Assembly (NCBI GenBank): GCA_963825175.1
Contig: CAWGSA010000002.1
Location: forward strand, 1,054,001 to 1,118,000
DNA length: 64,000 bases
Source: DATFTF01 sp963825175
GTDB lineage: Bacteria > Acidobacteriota > Thermoanaerobaculia > UBA5066 > Gp7-AA6
Direction: 5' to 3'
Position 1 is the first letter of the stretch, and each line of letters starts with the position of its first letter. The position numbers were made by a program, and so were the translations under genes. The notes below the pieces were generated by a model that saw nothing but the letters and a program-made list of their open reading frames with translations, had not been told where the DNA came from and made no database searches. Shown here in pieces: positions 1 to 8,758 of the stretch.

Positions 1-602
1 GCGAACATGTGCGAGAGCTTGTGGAGCCAGGGAAGATAGAGCTCCTCGAACTTGAGCCCGAGCGCGAAGAAGAGATGAGTCGGCCGGCCGTCCAGCGCGT
101 CGAAGTCCACACCGTGACGCGACCGTCCGAGGAGCATGAACGGCCGAGAGACCTGCTCGGGGTTTCGCTGCAGCGTATGGAGGAAGGCGACCCCGTTGCC
201 CATGGCGCTCGGCATCACGTTCTCGCGCTCGATGAGCGCTCCGACGAACCAGGTCTTGTCCCGCACGAGGCCCAATCGGGCGGCCACGCCCGCCAGCTCC
301 TCGATCACCGTGTTTTTCGTCGCCGCCTCGAGCTCGGGCACGACGTGGTCCGGCTGAAAACAGCTGTCGAGCTCGAGCATCCGCCGGGGGGAGCCCTCCA
401 GGCCGGGCGCATCCACGTATCGCGGCATCACGCCGAGCATCTGGTCGTCGAGCCACGTGTCGATCATGGCCTTTCGGAAGCGCCATTGGTTCCCGACCTT
501 CACGCCGGGCAGAGCGTCGTCGGAGACCAGCTTGGCCACCGTGCGGTCGTTGACGTTCAAGTACTCCGCCAGCTGCTTGATCGTCATCAGGCGGTCTTCC
601 AC
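1..602 (-). CDS. Excisionase-type HTH fused to PTS EIIA-like domain; 3' end off the window
   Basis: The first ~50 residues form an excisionase/MerR-like helix-turn-helix (MTIKQLAEYLNVNDRTVAKL, then GNQWRFRK). After a linker comes a PtsN-like EIIA domain with MGNGVAFLHT, whose His matches the phospho-acceptor of nitrogen-PTS EIIA proteins. This fusion is a known family of presumed phosphorylation-responsive regulators; its target here is unknown. I start it at GTG 602 because GGAGAGGA lies 4 nt upstream; ATG 587 is an alternative. The reading frame is open to base 1, so the C-terminus is missing. A sigma70-like promoter lies about 50 bases upstream. Confidence 0.8.
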   Translation of the reverse strand, partial: MEDRLMTIKQLAEYLNVNDRTVAKLVSDDALPGVKVGNQWRFRKAMIDTWLDDQMLGVMPRYVDAPGLEGSPRRMLELDSCFQPDHVVPELEAATKNTVIEELAGVAARLGLVRDKTWFVGALIERENVMPSAMGNGVAFLHTLQRNPEQVSRPFMLLGRSRHGVDFDALDGRPTHLFFALGLKFEELYLPWLHKLSHMF

Positions 603-654
603 TGAGTCCTCTCCGGTTGTTGTGGGTGTTCGTGTCGCGATAACGAGGCGGGCT

Positions 655-684
655 ACTCTAGGGCAAGAATGCGTTAATTGTCAA
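655..684 (-). promoter_or_regulatory. Sigma70-like promoter of the HTH/EIIA gene
   Basis: On the minus strand TTGACA (684-679) is separated by 18 bp from TAGAGT (660-655). This short AT-rich stretch lies between ackA and the divergent-looking upstream end of the HTH/EIIA gene, and points toward GTG 602. The -35 hexamer is a perfect match to consensus, which is rare in this GC-rich window. Confidence 0.6.
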
Positions 685-709
685 CAAAAAGACGTTCGAT
701 TACGCAAAA

Positions 710-1861
710 CTACGTTGGAATGCTTCGCTGCGGGACCTCCGCCGAGGCGTCTCGGTCCAGGATCCGCTTCGCCTCCCGCGCGACGACAAGCTCCTCACGA
801 GTGTGGATCACGAGAATCCGCGCCGGTGAGCCGGGCTCGGCCACGTCCGCGTCGGGCCGGCAGGCGGCGTTGGCCGCGGCGTCCAGGCGCAGGCCCAGAA
901 ACGCGAGCCCTTCACAGGCCGCGGCGCGCAGGGACGCGGAGTGTTCGCCCACGCCGGCGGAGAAGACCAGGGCGTCGATCCCGCCCATCGACGCCGCGAG
1001 CCCGCCGATGGAGGAGCGCACGCGGTCGGCGTAGATCTCGAGCGCCAGCCGCGCCCGATCGTGGCCGCCGGCCGCCGCCGCCTCGACCTCCCGGAAGTCG
1101 GAGGAGACTCCCGAGACGCCGAGCAATCCCGACCGGTGGTTGAGGATGTCGTCGAGTGTTTCCGGCGCGACGCCCCGGCGCCGTGCGACCCACAGAAGAA
1201 TGCCGGGATCCAGAGAGCCGGAGCGGCGCCCCATCATCAGCCCCTCCATCGGCGTGAATCCCATGGTGGTCGCGACGGGAGAGCCGTCGACAACGGCCGC
1301 GGCCGAACAGCCGTTGCCCAGGTGGCAGGTCACGAGGCGGCGCGGGCGCGGCGACGCGATCTCGCGGGCCCGCTCCGCGCAGTAGGAGTGACTCAGGCCG
1401 TGAAAGCCGAATCGGTGAATGCCCCATTCGCTGGTCCATTGCCACGGCACCGGGTAGATCCGAGCGCGCGCGGGGAGCCCGTTGAAGAAAGCGGTGTCGA
1501 AGGCGGCGACTTGGGGGACGGAGGGCAGGTCATCGCGGGCGGCTTCGATGACGGCCAGGGCGGGAGGGTTGTGGAGCGGCGCGAGCTCGGAGACCCTCGC
1601 CAGCGCGGTGAGCATCGCCCGGTCGATCCGGGCGCTCTCCCGAAAGAAATCCCCACCGTGCACGACCCGATGGCCGACCGCGCGGATCGGAGAACCGGAA
1701 GCCTGCTCTCGGATCGACCGGAGGATCTCGCGCGCCGCCGCGCGATGCCCGCCCGGCTCCGGTGAGACCTCGAGGACGCCGGACGCGATCTCTGCGCCCG
1801 CCTCGTCGTCGAAGAGAGCGTGTTTGAGCGTGCTCGAACCGGCGTTGAAGACGAGGATCAT
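710..1861 (-). CDS. ackA: Acetate kinase
   Basis: Converts acetyl phosphate + ADP to acetate + ATP in the cytosol. Family signatures are all present: NAGSSTLKHALF at the N-terminus, HRVVHGG, GIHRFGFHGLSHSY, GHLGNG-like CHLGNGCSAA, MEGLMMGRRSG and FSAGVGEH near the C-terminus. The product is 383 residues, near the usual ~400. I start at ATG 1861 (MILVFNAGSS); a TTG at 1873 is in frame but lies in repeat sequence. It follows phosphoketolase on the same strand, so the pair probably completes a phosphoketolase route that yields ATP from xylulose-5-P or fructose-6-P. No clear ribosome-binding site is visible because a heptamer repeat array abuts the start. Confidence 0.95.
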   Translation of the reverse strand: MILVFNAGSSTLKHALFDDEAGAEIASGVLEVSPEPGGHRAAAREILRSIREQASGSPIRAVGHRVVHGGDFFRESARIDRAMLTALARVSELAPLHNPPALAVIEAARDDLPSVPQVAAFDTAFFNGLPARARIYPVPWQWTSEWGIHRFGFHGLSHSYCAERAREIASPRPRRLVTCHLGNGCSAAAVVDGSPVATTMGFTPMEGLMMGRRSGSLDPGILLWVARRRGVAPETLDDILNHRSGLLGVSGVSSDFREVEAAAAGGHDRARLALEIYADRVRSSIGGLAASMGGIDALVFSAGVGEHSASLRAAACEGLAFLGLRLDAAANAACRPDADVAEPGSPARILVIHTREELVVAREAKRILDRDASAEVPQRSIPT

Positions 1862-1871
1862 GACGGGGCGC

Positions 1872-1956
1872 AAGGCGTGAGGCGTGAGGCGTGAGGGGTA
1901 AGGGGTGAGGCGTGAGGCGTGAGGCGTGAGGCGGAAAGGGATGAGGCACGAGGCGT
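1872..1956. repeat. Heptanucleotide tandem repeat array
   Basis: Degenerate head-to-tail copies of the 7-mer GGCGTGA, with variants such as GGGGTAA and GGCACGA, fill the space between phosphoketolase and the acetate kinase start. The same 7-mer recurs, inverted, before tyrA at 38914-38960. Copy-number change would alter spacing by 7 bases. Confidence 0.85.
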
Positions 1957-2014
1957 CGGACGGGGGTCTCCGGCCGGAGATCTCATGGAGTGGGTCTCTG
2001 CTACGCCTAACGCC

Positions 2015-4433
2015 TTACGACTTGGAGGTCCTGGCAGGCCACTTCCAGTTCACGATCTCCGGCGGGTCGATGCCGTGCTCGACGACGTATGGCTGGTGTT
2101 CGCGGATCTTGCGCTCATAGGCGCGGACGATCTCTTCGGCCCGCGCAGCGAGCGAGGGCGTGCCGGACAGCGATTTTTCGCGCGGCCTGGATCACCACGT
2201 GATACCGGCTCGTGCGGTTGCGCACGTGCATGTCGAAGGGAGTCGTCGTGGAGCCTTCCTCTCGGTAGCCGTTGATGTCGAAGCGATCGTTGCCCGGCCG
2301 CTCCCAGCAGAGCTGCTTGATCGCCGCGGTGTAGCCGTGGAAGTTGAAGACCACCGGGACGCCGATCGGGAAGAGCCTCTGGAAGCGATCCTCCGGCAAG
2401 GCCGTGCGGGTACTTCTGCGGGATGCCCAGCGCGATCAGGTCGGTCACGTTGACCACGCGCACGCGCCAGTCGGGCGCCTCCCGCGCAGGATCGACGCGG
2501 CCGCGAGGATCTCCAGCGTCATGTTGTCGCCGCAGGCGGCGAGCACGACCTGCGGGTCCTCGCCGCCCTCCGTCGAGGCCCACCTCCAGATCGAAGCCCC
2601 GACGCCGGCAATGCTCGATCGGCCTCCTCCATCGAGAGCCACTGCGCCATGGGCTGCTTTCCAGCTATGACAAGATTGATATAGTTGATCGAGCGCAGGC
2701 AGTGGTCCATCGTCGAAAGCAGGCAGTTGGCGTCGGGCGGCAGGTAGATCCGGTAGGTGTGTCCCTTCTTGGTGAGCAGGTTGTTGATGAAGCCCGGCCC
2801 CTGGTGCGAGAAGCCGTTGTGGTCCTGCCGCCAGGCTTCCGACGTCAGCAGGTAGTTGAGCGACGACACCGGTTTCCTCCACGGGACTTCGCCCGAGGCC
2901 TTCAGGAACTTGGCGTATTGGTTCATCATCCCGTCCACGATCGGGATGAACGCCTCGTAGCACGGGAAGAGGCCGTGGCGGCCGGTCAGGAGATACCCTT
3001 CGAGCCATCCCTGGCAGAGGTGCTCGGACAGAACCTCCAGCACGCGCCCGTCGCGGCCCGTCTTCTCGGTGCCTTCGCGGGAGGGGCCAGTCGTATTGCC
3101 GCTGCGTGACGTCGAGCAGCGAGCCCAGGCGGTTGGACTCGAGCTCGTCGGGGCAGACGATGCGGAAATTGCGCGCGCCGTCGTTGTCGCGCAGAACGTC
3201 TGCCAGGTAGGCAGCGAGCGCCGACATGTGGCCGACCGAGATCGCTCCCCGCGCGGAAGACTCGACGGGAACGGCATGCCGCTCGAGCGGCGGCAGCAGG
3301 AGCGGAACCGCCGGTCGCCGCCGAACGCGGCGGGGTTCATGGCGATCCGAAGCCGCCGGGGAGGACAGAGCTCGAGCAGATCGGGCGCCGGCCGGCCCTC
3401 CTGGTCGAAGAGCTCCTCCGGCCGGTAGGAACGCAGCCACTTTTCCAGTGCTGCGAGATGCGATGGGTTCGTCTTGAGGTCCGGGATCGGGACCTGGTGA
3501 GCGCGGAACGATCCCTCGACGCGCTTCCCGTCGAGCTCGCGAGGCGCGCCCATTCCCTTGGGTGTCTCCAGAATCAGGAGCGGCCATCGTGGCCGCGCGT
3601 CAGGCTGGCCCGAGCGCGCGCGTGTCCTGGATCTCGCGGATCCCGTCATAGGCCCATCGCAGCGCCTCGTCGAGTTCCTGGTCGATCCGTTCCAGGTCGG
3701 CGACGAATCGAGGCGCGTAACCATATCCGGAGAAGAGCGCTTCGAGCTCCCCGTGGGTCATCGAGGCGGAGATCGTCGGATTGGAGATCTTGAAACCGTT
3801 CAGGTGCAGCACCGGGAGTACGGCGCCGTCGGTCGCCGGGTTGACGAACTTGTTGCCGTTCCACGCGCCCGCGGTCGGCGCGGTCTCGGCTTCGCCGTCG
3901 CCGACGAGGCAGACCACGAGGAGCTGCGGATTGTCCAGCGCGGCGCCGAACGACGTCGAGAGCGCGTAGCCGAGCTCTCCGCCCTCATGGATGACGCCGG
4001 GGAGGACGGGAGAGAGGTGGCTCGGGAAGCCGTAGGGCCAGGAGAAAAGTCTTGATCAATCGCTCGAGGCCCTGGGCCGGTCCCGCGTGATCTCCGGGTA
4101 GAACTCGGTCAGCGTCCCCTCGAGCCACATGTTGGCCATGTTGGCCGCCGCGCCGTGGCCCGGACCGGTGACCAGCAGGACGCTCGCGGTCTCGGTGCGG
4201 AGGATCAGCCGGTTCAAGTGGGCGTAGAGCAGGTTGATGCCCGGCGCGGTGCCCCAGTGTCCGAGCAGGCGGTCCTTGATGTCTTCGGCCGTGAGAGGCC
4301 GGTCCAACAGGGGATTGGTCTTCAGGTAGATCTGTGCCGCCGCGATGTAGTCGACGGCGCGCCGGTAGCGCGCGAGGGCGGCATCGGGAACAGAGCCGAG
4401 AGAGGAACCGGCTCTTTCGATGGTCGTGGCCAT
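2015..4433 (-). CDS. xfp: Phosphoketolase (several frameshifts)
   Basis: Thiamine-diphosphate enzyme splitting xylulose-5-P/fructose-6-P into acetyl phosphate and a triose/tetrose phosphate. Conserved blocks appear in order, but across all three minus-strand frames: GHWGTAPGINLLYAHLNRL and TGPGHGAAANMANMWLEGT (about 4430-4080), VCLVGDGEAETAPTAGAWNG (about 3915), NPAAFGGD (about 3330), FPCYEAFIPIVDGMMNQYAK (about 2930), then the C-terminal EHGIDPPEIVNWKW ending at TAA 2015. At least six frame changes are needed over ~805 codons, roughly the normal family length, and the residues between them remain conserved. Sequence error is therefore more likely than old decay, though a pseudogene is possible. 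Start ATG 4433 has AGGAGC upstream. It is followed by ackA. Confidence 0.85.
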
Positions 4434-4475
4434 AACGAGCTCCTGGGCGACGGTCGCCGCACCGGTGCGACAAAG

Positions 4476-4493
4476 TTGATGAAATCACATCAA
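4476..4493. promoter_or_regulatory. TGATG-N6-CATCA palindrome (box a)
   Basis: TTGATG-AAATCA-CATCAA lies between divergent xfp and the DUF308/USP operon. Its centre is 42.5 bp from GTG 4527 and 51.5 bp from ATG 4433. It is one of about 15 related palindromes in the window. Confidence 0.65.
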
Positions 4494-4526
4494 GCCTTGG
4501 CCGGCGCGTAGTGATTCCCTCGAAGC

Positions 4527-5165
4527 GTGGATTCTGCACGCACGGCCGTTGCAAACTCCCGGTTTCCGACATCCGTGAGCCTGGGAGTTCGGTCCCTGGC
4601 CGGATTCGGGCTGGCCGTGGCCGCGGCGGCCCTTCTCGGATCGACCGTGTCGGTCGCTTCGCTGGCCACGGTTCTCGCGATCTACGCTTTCGCCGACGCC
4701 CTCCCCGTTCTCTTCCTGTCGTCGTTGTTGCCCAGTCGGGCCCTGCTGGTGGCCGGCGCGGCAGACCTCGCGCTGGGAGCGCTGCTGCTGTTTTCCATCC
4801 CGGCCTCGGTGTATGGGCTCAGCGCGCTCGCCGGCATCTGGGCGATGGGGACGGGGATGCTCGTGCTCCTGGGAGCGGGAGCCTTCGCGCGCCGGACGAC
4901 CGGGCGCTTCCTGTTCGGCTCGGGCGGAGCGGTGTCCGTAGGAGTCGGGATAGGGCTCGGCATCTTCCCGAATGCGTCCGCCAGGGTCCTGGCAACCCTG
5001 CTCGGGGCCCTGGGGTTGGTCGTGGGCGGTCTCTCGCTGGCCCTGGCCGTTCGAGGCAGAACTGATGCGGCTGCATCATGCGCGGCCGGTCCGGGACCTG
5101 TTATTCCTTCGAGCGAATGGACAGAAAAGGTCGGCCGGCGAGCCGACGCAAAGGAGCGCCCATGA
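4527..5165 (+). CDS. HdeD-like (DUF308) membrane protein
   Basis: A 212-residue very hydrophobic protein with about six predicted membrane helices (from LAGFGLAVAAAALLGS to GALGLVVGGLSLALAV), in the pattern of HdeD/DUF308 proteins linked to acid or general stress. The polar tail from about residue 180 is unlike the rest. GTG 4527 has no obvious ribosome-binding site and lies 42.5 bp from the centre of a palindromic box, which suits a leaderless message. Its stop overlaps the start of the next gene (ATGA), so it is probably co-translated with the universal stress protein. Confidence 0.75.
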   Translation: MDSARTAVANSRFPTSVSLGVRSLAGFGLAVAAAALLGSTVSVASLATVLAIYAFADALPVLFLSSLLPSRALLVAGAADLALGALLLFSIPASVYGLSALAGIWAMGTGMLVLLGAGAFARRTTGRFLFGSGGAVSVGVGIGLGIFPNASARVLATLLGALGLVVGGLSLALAVRGRTDAAASCAAGPGPVIPSSEWTEKVGRRADAKERP

Positions 5166-5641
5166 GGATTCTCGTGGCGACTGACGGATCGCGAGGGAGC
5201 ATTGCCGCCTTGAGTTTCGCGGCGCGTCTCGCCGCGCGGGACCACGAAACCGAGCTGATCGTCGTGACTGTGGATCTCGGCAATGGGTTCCGCCCCGGGG
5301 CCGGAATCGAGCCGGCGGAGGCCAAGAGCAAAGGGAAGGGAAGTGAAGGCCCCGCCCCCCAACGGGAGGCGAAGAAGGTCCTGGACGGAGCGGTTCGCGA
5401 GATGAAACGGCACCACGCCGAAGCGCGTTTTCAGCTGATCACCACTCGCCGCCACGACGAGATCCCGGAAGCCATCGCCCGCGAAGCCGATCGTCTGAAG
5501 GTCGACCTGGTCGTGGTCGGGAGTGAGGGCCGGGACACTTTGAACGAGTGGGTCGTCGGCGGAGTGGCCCTGCGGCTGATCTACGTGGCGCGACGCCCGG
5601 TGACGGTCGTCCGTCCTCCCCGGCGCCGGCAGGCCAGTTAA
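5162..5641 (+). CDS. Universal stress protein (UspA family)
   Basis: 159 residues with the UspA fold signature: MRILVATDGSRGSIAAL at the start, and LVVVGSEGRDTLNEWVVGG near the end. The ATP-binding pattern G-x2-G-x9-G-S/T is nearly kept, but the last position is G rather than S/T, so ATP binding is uncertain. ATG 5162 follows AAAGGAG and overlaps the upstream stop. A charged insertion (about residues 52-72) separates the N-terminal strands from the core. Stress or redox roles are typical of the family; the ligand is unknown. Confidence 0.88.
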   Translation: MRILVATDGSRGSIAALSFAARLAARDHETELIVVTVDLGNGFRPGAGIEPAEAKSKGKGSEGPAPQREAKKVLDGAVREMKRHHAEARFQLITTRRHDEIPEAIAREADRLKVDLVVVGSEGRDTLNEWVVGGVALRLIYVARRPVTVVRPPRRRQAS

Positions 5642-5716
5642 GAGCGACAGCCCGGCCTCGTCCCCGTCCACGTGCGCCCTTCACGTGCGAGTGCTACTCT
5701 TGAGCCGGAGTTGAGC

Positions 5717-6373
5717 GTGTTCCAGAGTTCCGAGGCCCTCGACCGCATCGCCCGCAGCGGCGAAGCGGTTTTCGCCATCGACTCCGCGGACCGGATCATC
5801 CTGTGGAACAAGCGGTGCGAGGAGCTGCTCGGCCGCGCGGCCAAGAGCGTTCTGGGCAAGCGCTGCTACGACGTCATGGGCGGGCGCGATCCCAACGGCA
5901 ACATCTATTGCTACCGCAACTGCCCGGTTGCCTTTCAGGCGCGCGAGAAGCCCAAAGAGCCCGTCCGTCGCTTCCGGCTGTCCGTCGAAGGGGTCAAGGG
6001 CGGCCGCCGGTGGATCGAGGTTTCGATGTTCGCCATCCCCTCGTATCACCCCGCTCTGGCGACGGTGGTGCACGTCCTGCGCGAAGGCAAGCAGAAGGAG
6101 ACGCCCCTGGAGCAGGCCCTGTCGCAGGAAGCGGATGCTCGGGAGCCGCTGTGGCCGATGACGACCAACGATGGCAAGTCGGTTGATCTGACGTCGCGGG
6201 AAAAGGAGATCCTTCAGTCCATGGCCGAGGGGCTCTCCACGGCCGCCATCGCCAAGCGGCTCTTCATCTCTCCGGTCACCGTGCGCAACCACATCCAGAA
6301 CATCCTCCACAAGCTGAACGTCCACACCAAGCTCGCCGCCGTCGTCTTCGCCTACCAGCACGAGCTGATCTGA
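5717..6373 (+). CDS. PAS-LuxR (GerE) one-component regulator, paralog 1
   Basis: 218 residues: a PAS domain (about 5-115) followed by a GerE helix-turn-helix (about 155-215; LTSREKEILQSMAEGLSTAA, VTVRNHIQNILHKL). The PAS domain holds Cys34, Cys50, Cys65 and Cys69 in the pattern RCYDVMGGRDPNGNIYCYRN, shared with the paralog at 8028-8672, so a metal or thiol redox sensor is plausible. GTG 5717 is preferred because GGAG is 6 nt upstream and because the paralog aligns residue for residue from there; GTG 5672 is the upstream alternative. There is no receiver domain, so it is not a standard two-component response regulator. Confidence 0.85.
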   Translation: MFQSSEALDRIARSGEAVFAIDSADRIILWNKRCEELLGRAAKSVLGKRCYDVMGGRDPNGNIYCYRNCPVAFQAREKPKEPVRRFRLSVEGVKGGRRWIEVSMFAIPSYHPALATVVHVLREGKQKETPLEQALSQEADAREPLWPMTTNDGKSVDLTSREKEILQSMAEGLSTAAIAKRLFISPVTVRNHIQNILHKLNVHTKLAAVVFAYQHELI

Positions 6374-6374
6374 G

Positions 6375-6398
6375 TTTCGGCCTCGCCGAGGGCCGAAA
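6375..6398 (+). terminator. Hairpin just after PAS-LuxR 1
   Basis: TTTCGGCC and GGCCGAAA form an 8-bp stem around an 8-base loop directly after the stop at 6373. There is no following T tract, so intrinsic termination is uncertain. The next ~270 bases to 6671 show no other feature I can support. Confidence 0.4.
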
Positions 6399-6671
6399 GG
6401 TGGAAGCCTCTTCCGCCCGGACCCGATCCATCGTCGCGTACTCCCGAGCACCCGTCGGACGCGGAGAGGCTTTCTCAGGGTTGACATCTCCGGGTGTTCG
6501 AGGGTCGACGAAATCTCCGGCCAGCATGTGTATCCTTTGGGATGCGATCCCAATGTCGGCTCGTCTCCTCGCCGGCAGATTTCCACATTCCGTCCGAGGC
6601 GCCTGAATCGTTCTGACGAGGCCGTGGGTGAGGGCACGCACTGTGTTTTTGGAGCAGGGAGTGATGAGAAC

Positions 6672-7388
6672 GTGAGCCCTTCGTGCCCCTGGGAACATCT
6701 CGTCTTCCGCCCAGCCGAATTCTGCGAGCGGTCGCTTTGCGCCTGGATTCGCCAGCCCGCGAACACTTGGACGAACGTCGGGTTCCTGCTTTCCGGTCTC
6801 GCGGTCCTGCGCGCCTCGCGGCGCGACGGTTGCGCACACCTCCGTGGCGTGGCGTTCATCGCGTTGGCCACCGGCCTCGGATCGGCCTTCTTCCACGCTT
6901 CCGAGACGTTCGTCGGAAGGCTCTTTGACTACGGCGGAATGTACATGGGAAGTTCTTACATGCTGGCGGTCAACGTGCGACGCTGGCTCTTGTTGCGCCG
7001 GCCGAGTATCCGGCTGCTCTTCTGGGCCACGACGGCGGCTCCGCTGCTGCTGATGCTGATCGACGATCGGTACGCCATGTTCCTCTACATGCTGGAAGGG
7101 ATCTTGTGCTGCGGGTTTCTGGAGGCATTTCTCTACCTGCGGCAGCGCGCCAACGCGACCCACGTCCGGTATCGCTGGTTCGGTGCGTACTGGTTGGTCT
7201 TCTCCGTCGCCTACGCCTTCTGGTGGCTGGACAAGACCAGAGCGCTCTGCGATCCCGACAACCATTGGATTTCCGGACACGGGGTCTGGCACCTTCTGGA
7301 CGCGCTGGCGCTCTACTTCGTCTACCTCTTCTATCGTCAGTTCGCCGTTCTACGGTTCCGAGGTGAACCGCGCGTAACGCCCGCTTGA
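6672..7388 (+). CDS. Ceramidase-like (CREST family) membrane protein
   Basis: 238 residues with about seven membrane helices. It carries the layout of alkaline-ceramidase/PAQR-related CREST hydrolases: an N-terminal Cys-rich entry (CPWEHLVFRPAEFCERSLC), PANTWTNVGFLLSG, GLGSAFFHASETF with a candidate metal-binding His, FDYGGMYMG with Asp, and late GHGVWHLLDAL with two more His. The H...D...H-x3-H set suggests an intramembrane zinc hydrolase. The substrate is unknown; bacterial members are rarely characterised. The start GTG 6672 is a guess based on where homologous sequence begins. Confidence 0.75.
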   Translation: MSPSCPWEHLVFRPAEFCERSLCAWIRQPANTWTNVGFLLSGLAVLRASRRDGCAHLRGVAFIALATGLGSAFFHASETFVGRLFDYGGMYMGSSYMLAVNVRRWLLLRRPSIRLLFWATTAAPLLLMLIDDRYAMFLYMLEGILCCGFLEAFLYLRQRANATHVRYRWFGAYWLVFSVAYAFWWLDKTRALCDPDNHWISGHGVWHLLDALALYFVYLFYRQFAVLRFRGEPRVTPA

Positions 7389-7484
7389 TCTGACTTCGCC
7401 GGCCGCCGGTCAGGGTTTTGGCGCGAACCGGTCCAGGGAGAAGTCAGCCGCCGCATTCTGCGCTCGGCGCTACCAGGGTCCCTG

Positions 7485-7619
7485 CTAAGAGGAGCCGCCC
7501 GGTGGCGTTGGGCGTCCGAAGCTCTTGAAGACGAGCCAGAGAACGCCGATCACGACCACGACCCCGAAGATCCACCAGACGTTCATCCAACCCATTCCCA
7601 TGCCGCCACCTCCGTGCAT
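7485..7619 (-). CDS. 44-aa single-pass membrane protein
   Basis: Reads MHGGGGMGMGWMNVWW, then one strongly hydrophobic helix (IFGVVVVIGVLWLVF), then a short basic and proline-rich tail. AGGGAGG lies 7 nt before ATG 7619, an ideal ribosome-binding site. The Gly/Met/His-rich start followed by one helix is typical of small SHOCT-type or electron-transport-associated peptides, but no function can be assigned. Another minus-strand frame is open here (7444-7770) but lacks this signal. Confidence 0.65.
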   Translation of the reverse strand: MHGGGGMGMGWMNVWWIFGVVVVIGVLWLVFKSFGRPTPPGGSS

Positions 7620-7945
7620 CACGCACCTCCCTTTCGACAGCTCTCAGGCGCAAGGCCGGTGGGAATGCTCGGAACGCGCATCCCTGGCGGGCCATGCTGT
7701 TGATCATCGGGCACTCGGTCATCGAGTCTTCGATGCCCTTGATCATTCCCATTCGCACGTTCTCCATCATGCGCCGACAGGGTCAGGGCACCGGCGAAGG
7801 CATCCGTTCGCAAGACTCCGCAAGGCGCAAGACGATGTTTCTCCAGTCATGAGACAGGCTCAGGCCCCCTTCGCTGTCGTCGCCCGAGGCTCCAAGTCGT
7901 TTCCTGTCAGTTGCTTTGGGCTGAATGAAGCCACATCGTGAGGCC

Positions 7946-7982
7946 TGATGCCGATTCATCAGGAATTGATGCATTCGCATCA
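7946..7982. promoter_or_regulatory. Tandem TGATG-N6-CATCA palindromes (boxes b and c)
   Basis: TGATG-CCGATT-CATCA (7946-7961) and TGATG-CATTCG-CATCA (7967-7982) are perfect in both half-sites. Their centres are 21 bp apart, two helical turns. They precede PAS-LuxR 2 by 45 bases, suggesting autoregulation. The rest of the 7620-8027 gap shows no gene I trust. Confidence 0.75.
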
Positions 7983-8027
7983 TCCCCGCGTTTCCAGGCT
8001 GGTCAACGATATCGCTCGGAGGACGCC

Positions 8028-8672
8028 ATGAGAGTTTTCGACGAGACACTGGAACGGATCTCCCGCAGCGGCGAGGCGGTCTTCGCCATCGACGGTGCCG
8101 ACCGGATCATCCTGTGGAACAAGGCGTGTGAAACGCTCGTGGGGAAGTCCGCCAAGACCGTCCTGGGCAAGCCCTGCTACGACGTGATGTGCGGCCGGGA
8201 CGCCAACGGAAATCTTTACTGCCATCGCAGCTGCCCCGTCGCTTACCAGGCCCGGGAGAAGCGAGAGGACCCGGTACATCGGTTCGAGCTCACCCTGAGG
8301 ACCGGTGACGGCAAGAGCAAGAAACTGTCGAGCTCTCTCTTCGCGATCCCGTCGTACCACCCCGCCCTCACCACCGTCGTGCACGTGCTGCGTCCCGTGT
8401 CCGATGCGCCGGCGACCGACGCGCGCCCGGGGCCGGTGGAAGAACCGCTTTCGCCTTTGACCAACGGCGACGGGGAGACCATCGCCTTGACGCCGCGGGA
8501 GAAGGACATTCTTCGCTGCCTGGCCCAGGGGCTGGCCACCCAGGCGATCTCCAAGAGGCTGTTCATCGCCGCCGTGACGGTGCGCAACCACATCCAGAAC
8601 ATCCTTCAAAAGCTCGGCGTGCATTCCAAGTTGGAAGCCGTGGTGCTGGCGCACAAGCACCAGTTGATCTAA
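8028..8672 (+). CDS. PAS-LuxR (GerE) one-component regulator, paralog 2
   Basis: 214 residues, colinear with the protein at 5717-6373. The PAS domain carries Cys34, Cys50, Cys55, Cys65 and Cys69 (PCYDVMCGRDANGNLYCHRS), one cysteine more than the paralog. The C-terminal GerE domain reads LTPREKDILRCLAQGLATQA and VTVRNHIQNILQKL. ATG 8028 follows GGAGG. Two perfect palindromes sit in its promoter. The 7-2-7 shape of these boxes matches how NarL/GerE dimers bind DNA, so this protein or its paralog is the best local candidate for the regulator of the whole box set. That assignment is inference. Confidence 0.85.
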   Translation: MRVFDETLERISRSGEAVFAIDGADRIILWNKACETLVGKSAKTVLGKPCYDVMCGRDANGNLYCHRSCPVAYQAREKREDPVHRFELTLRTGDGKSKKLSSSLFAIPSYHPALTTVVHVLRPVSDAPATDARPGPVEEPLSPLTNGDGETIALTPREKDILRCLAQGLATQAISKRLFIAAVTVRNHIQNILQKLGVHSKLEAVVLAHKHQLI

Positions 8673-8691
8673 CCGGAGTCCGAGGCGGTGC

Positions 8692-8712
8692 GACGTTCTA
8701 CGTTCGACGTTC
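8692..8712. repeat. Three heptamer repeats
   Basis: GACGTTC, TACGTTC, GACGTTC in tandem, between the convergent ends of PAS-LuxR 2 and the next gene. Same 7-base period as the arrays at 1872, 38914, 51750 and 52512, but a different unit. Confidence 0.6.
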
Positions 8713-8758
8713 TCCGTGAGGCGCCGGCAACGTCGGACCCGGAAGGGCGTTGGAATTC

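Noticed and set aside
7444..7770. A 108-codon minus-strand frame around the 44-aa membrane protein
   Set aside because: Its second half is antisense-like composition in another frame of the 44-aa gene, and it lacks a ribosome-binding site; only its first ~45 codons look protein-like, so it may be a remnant.
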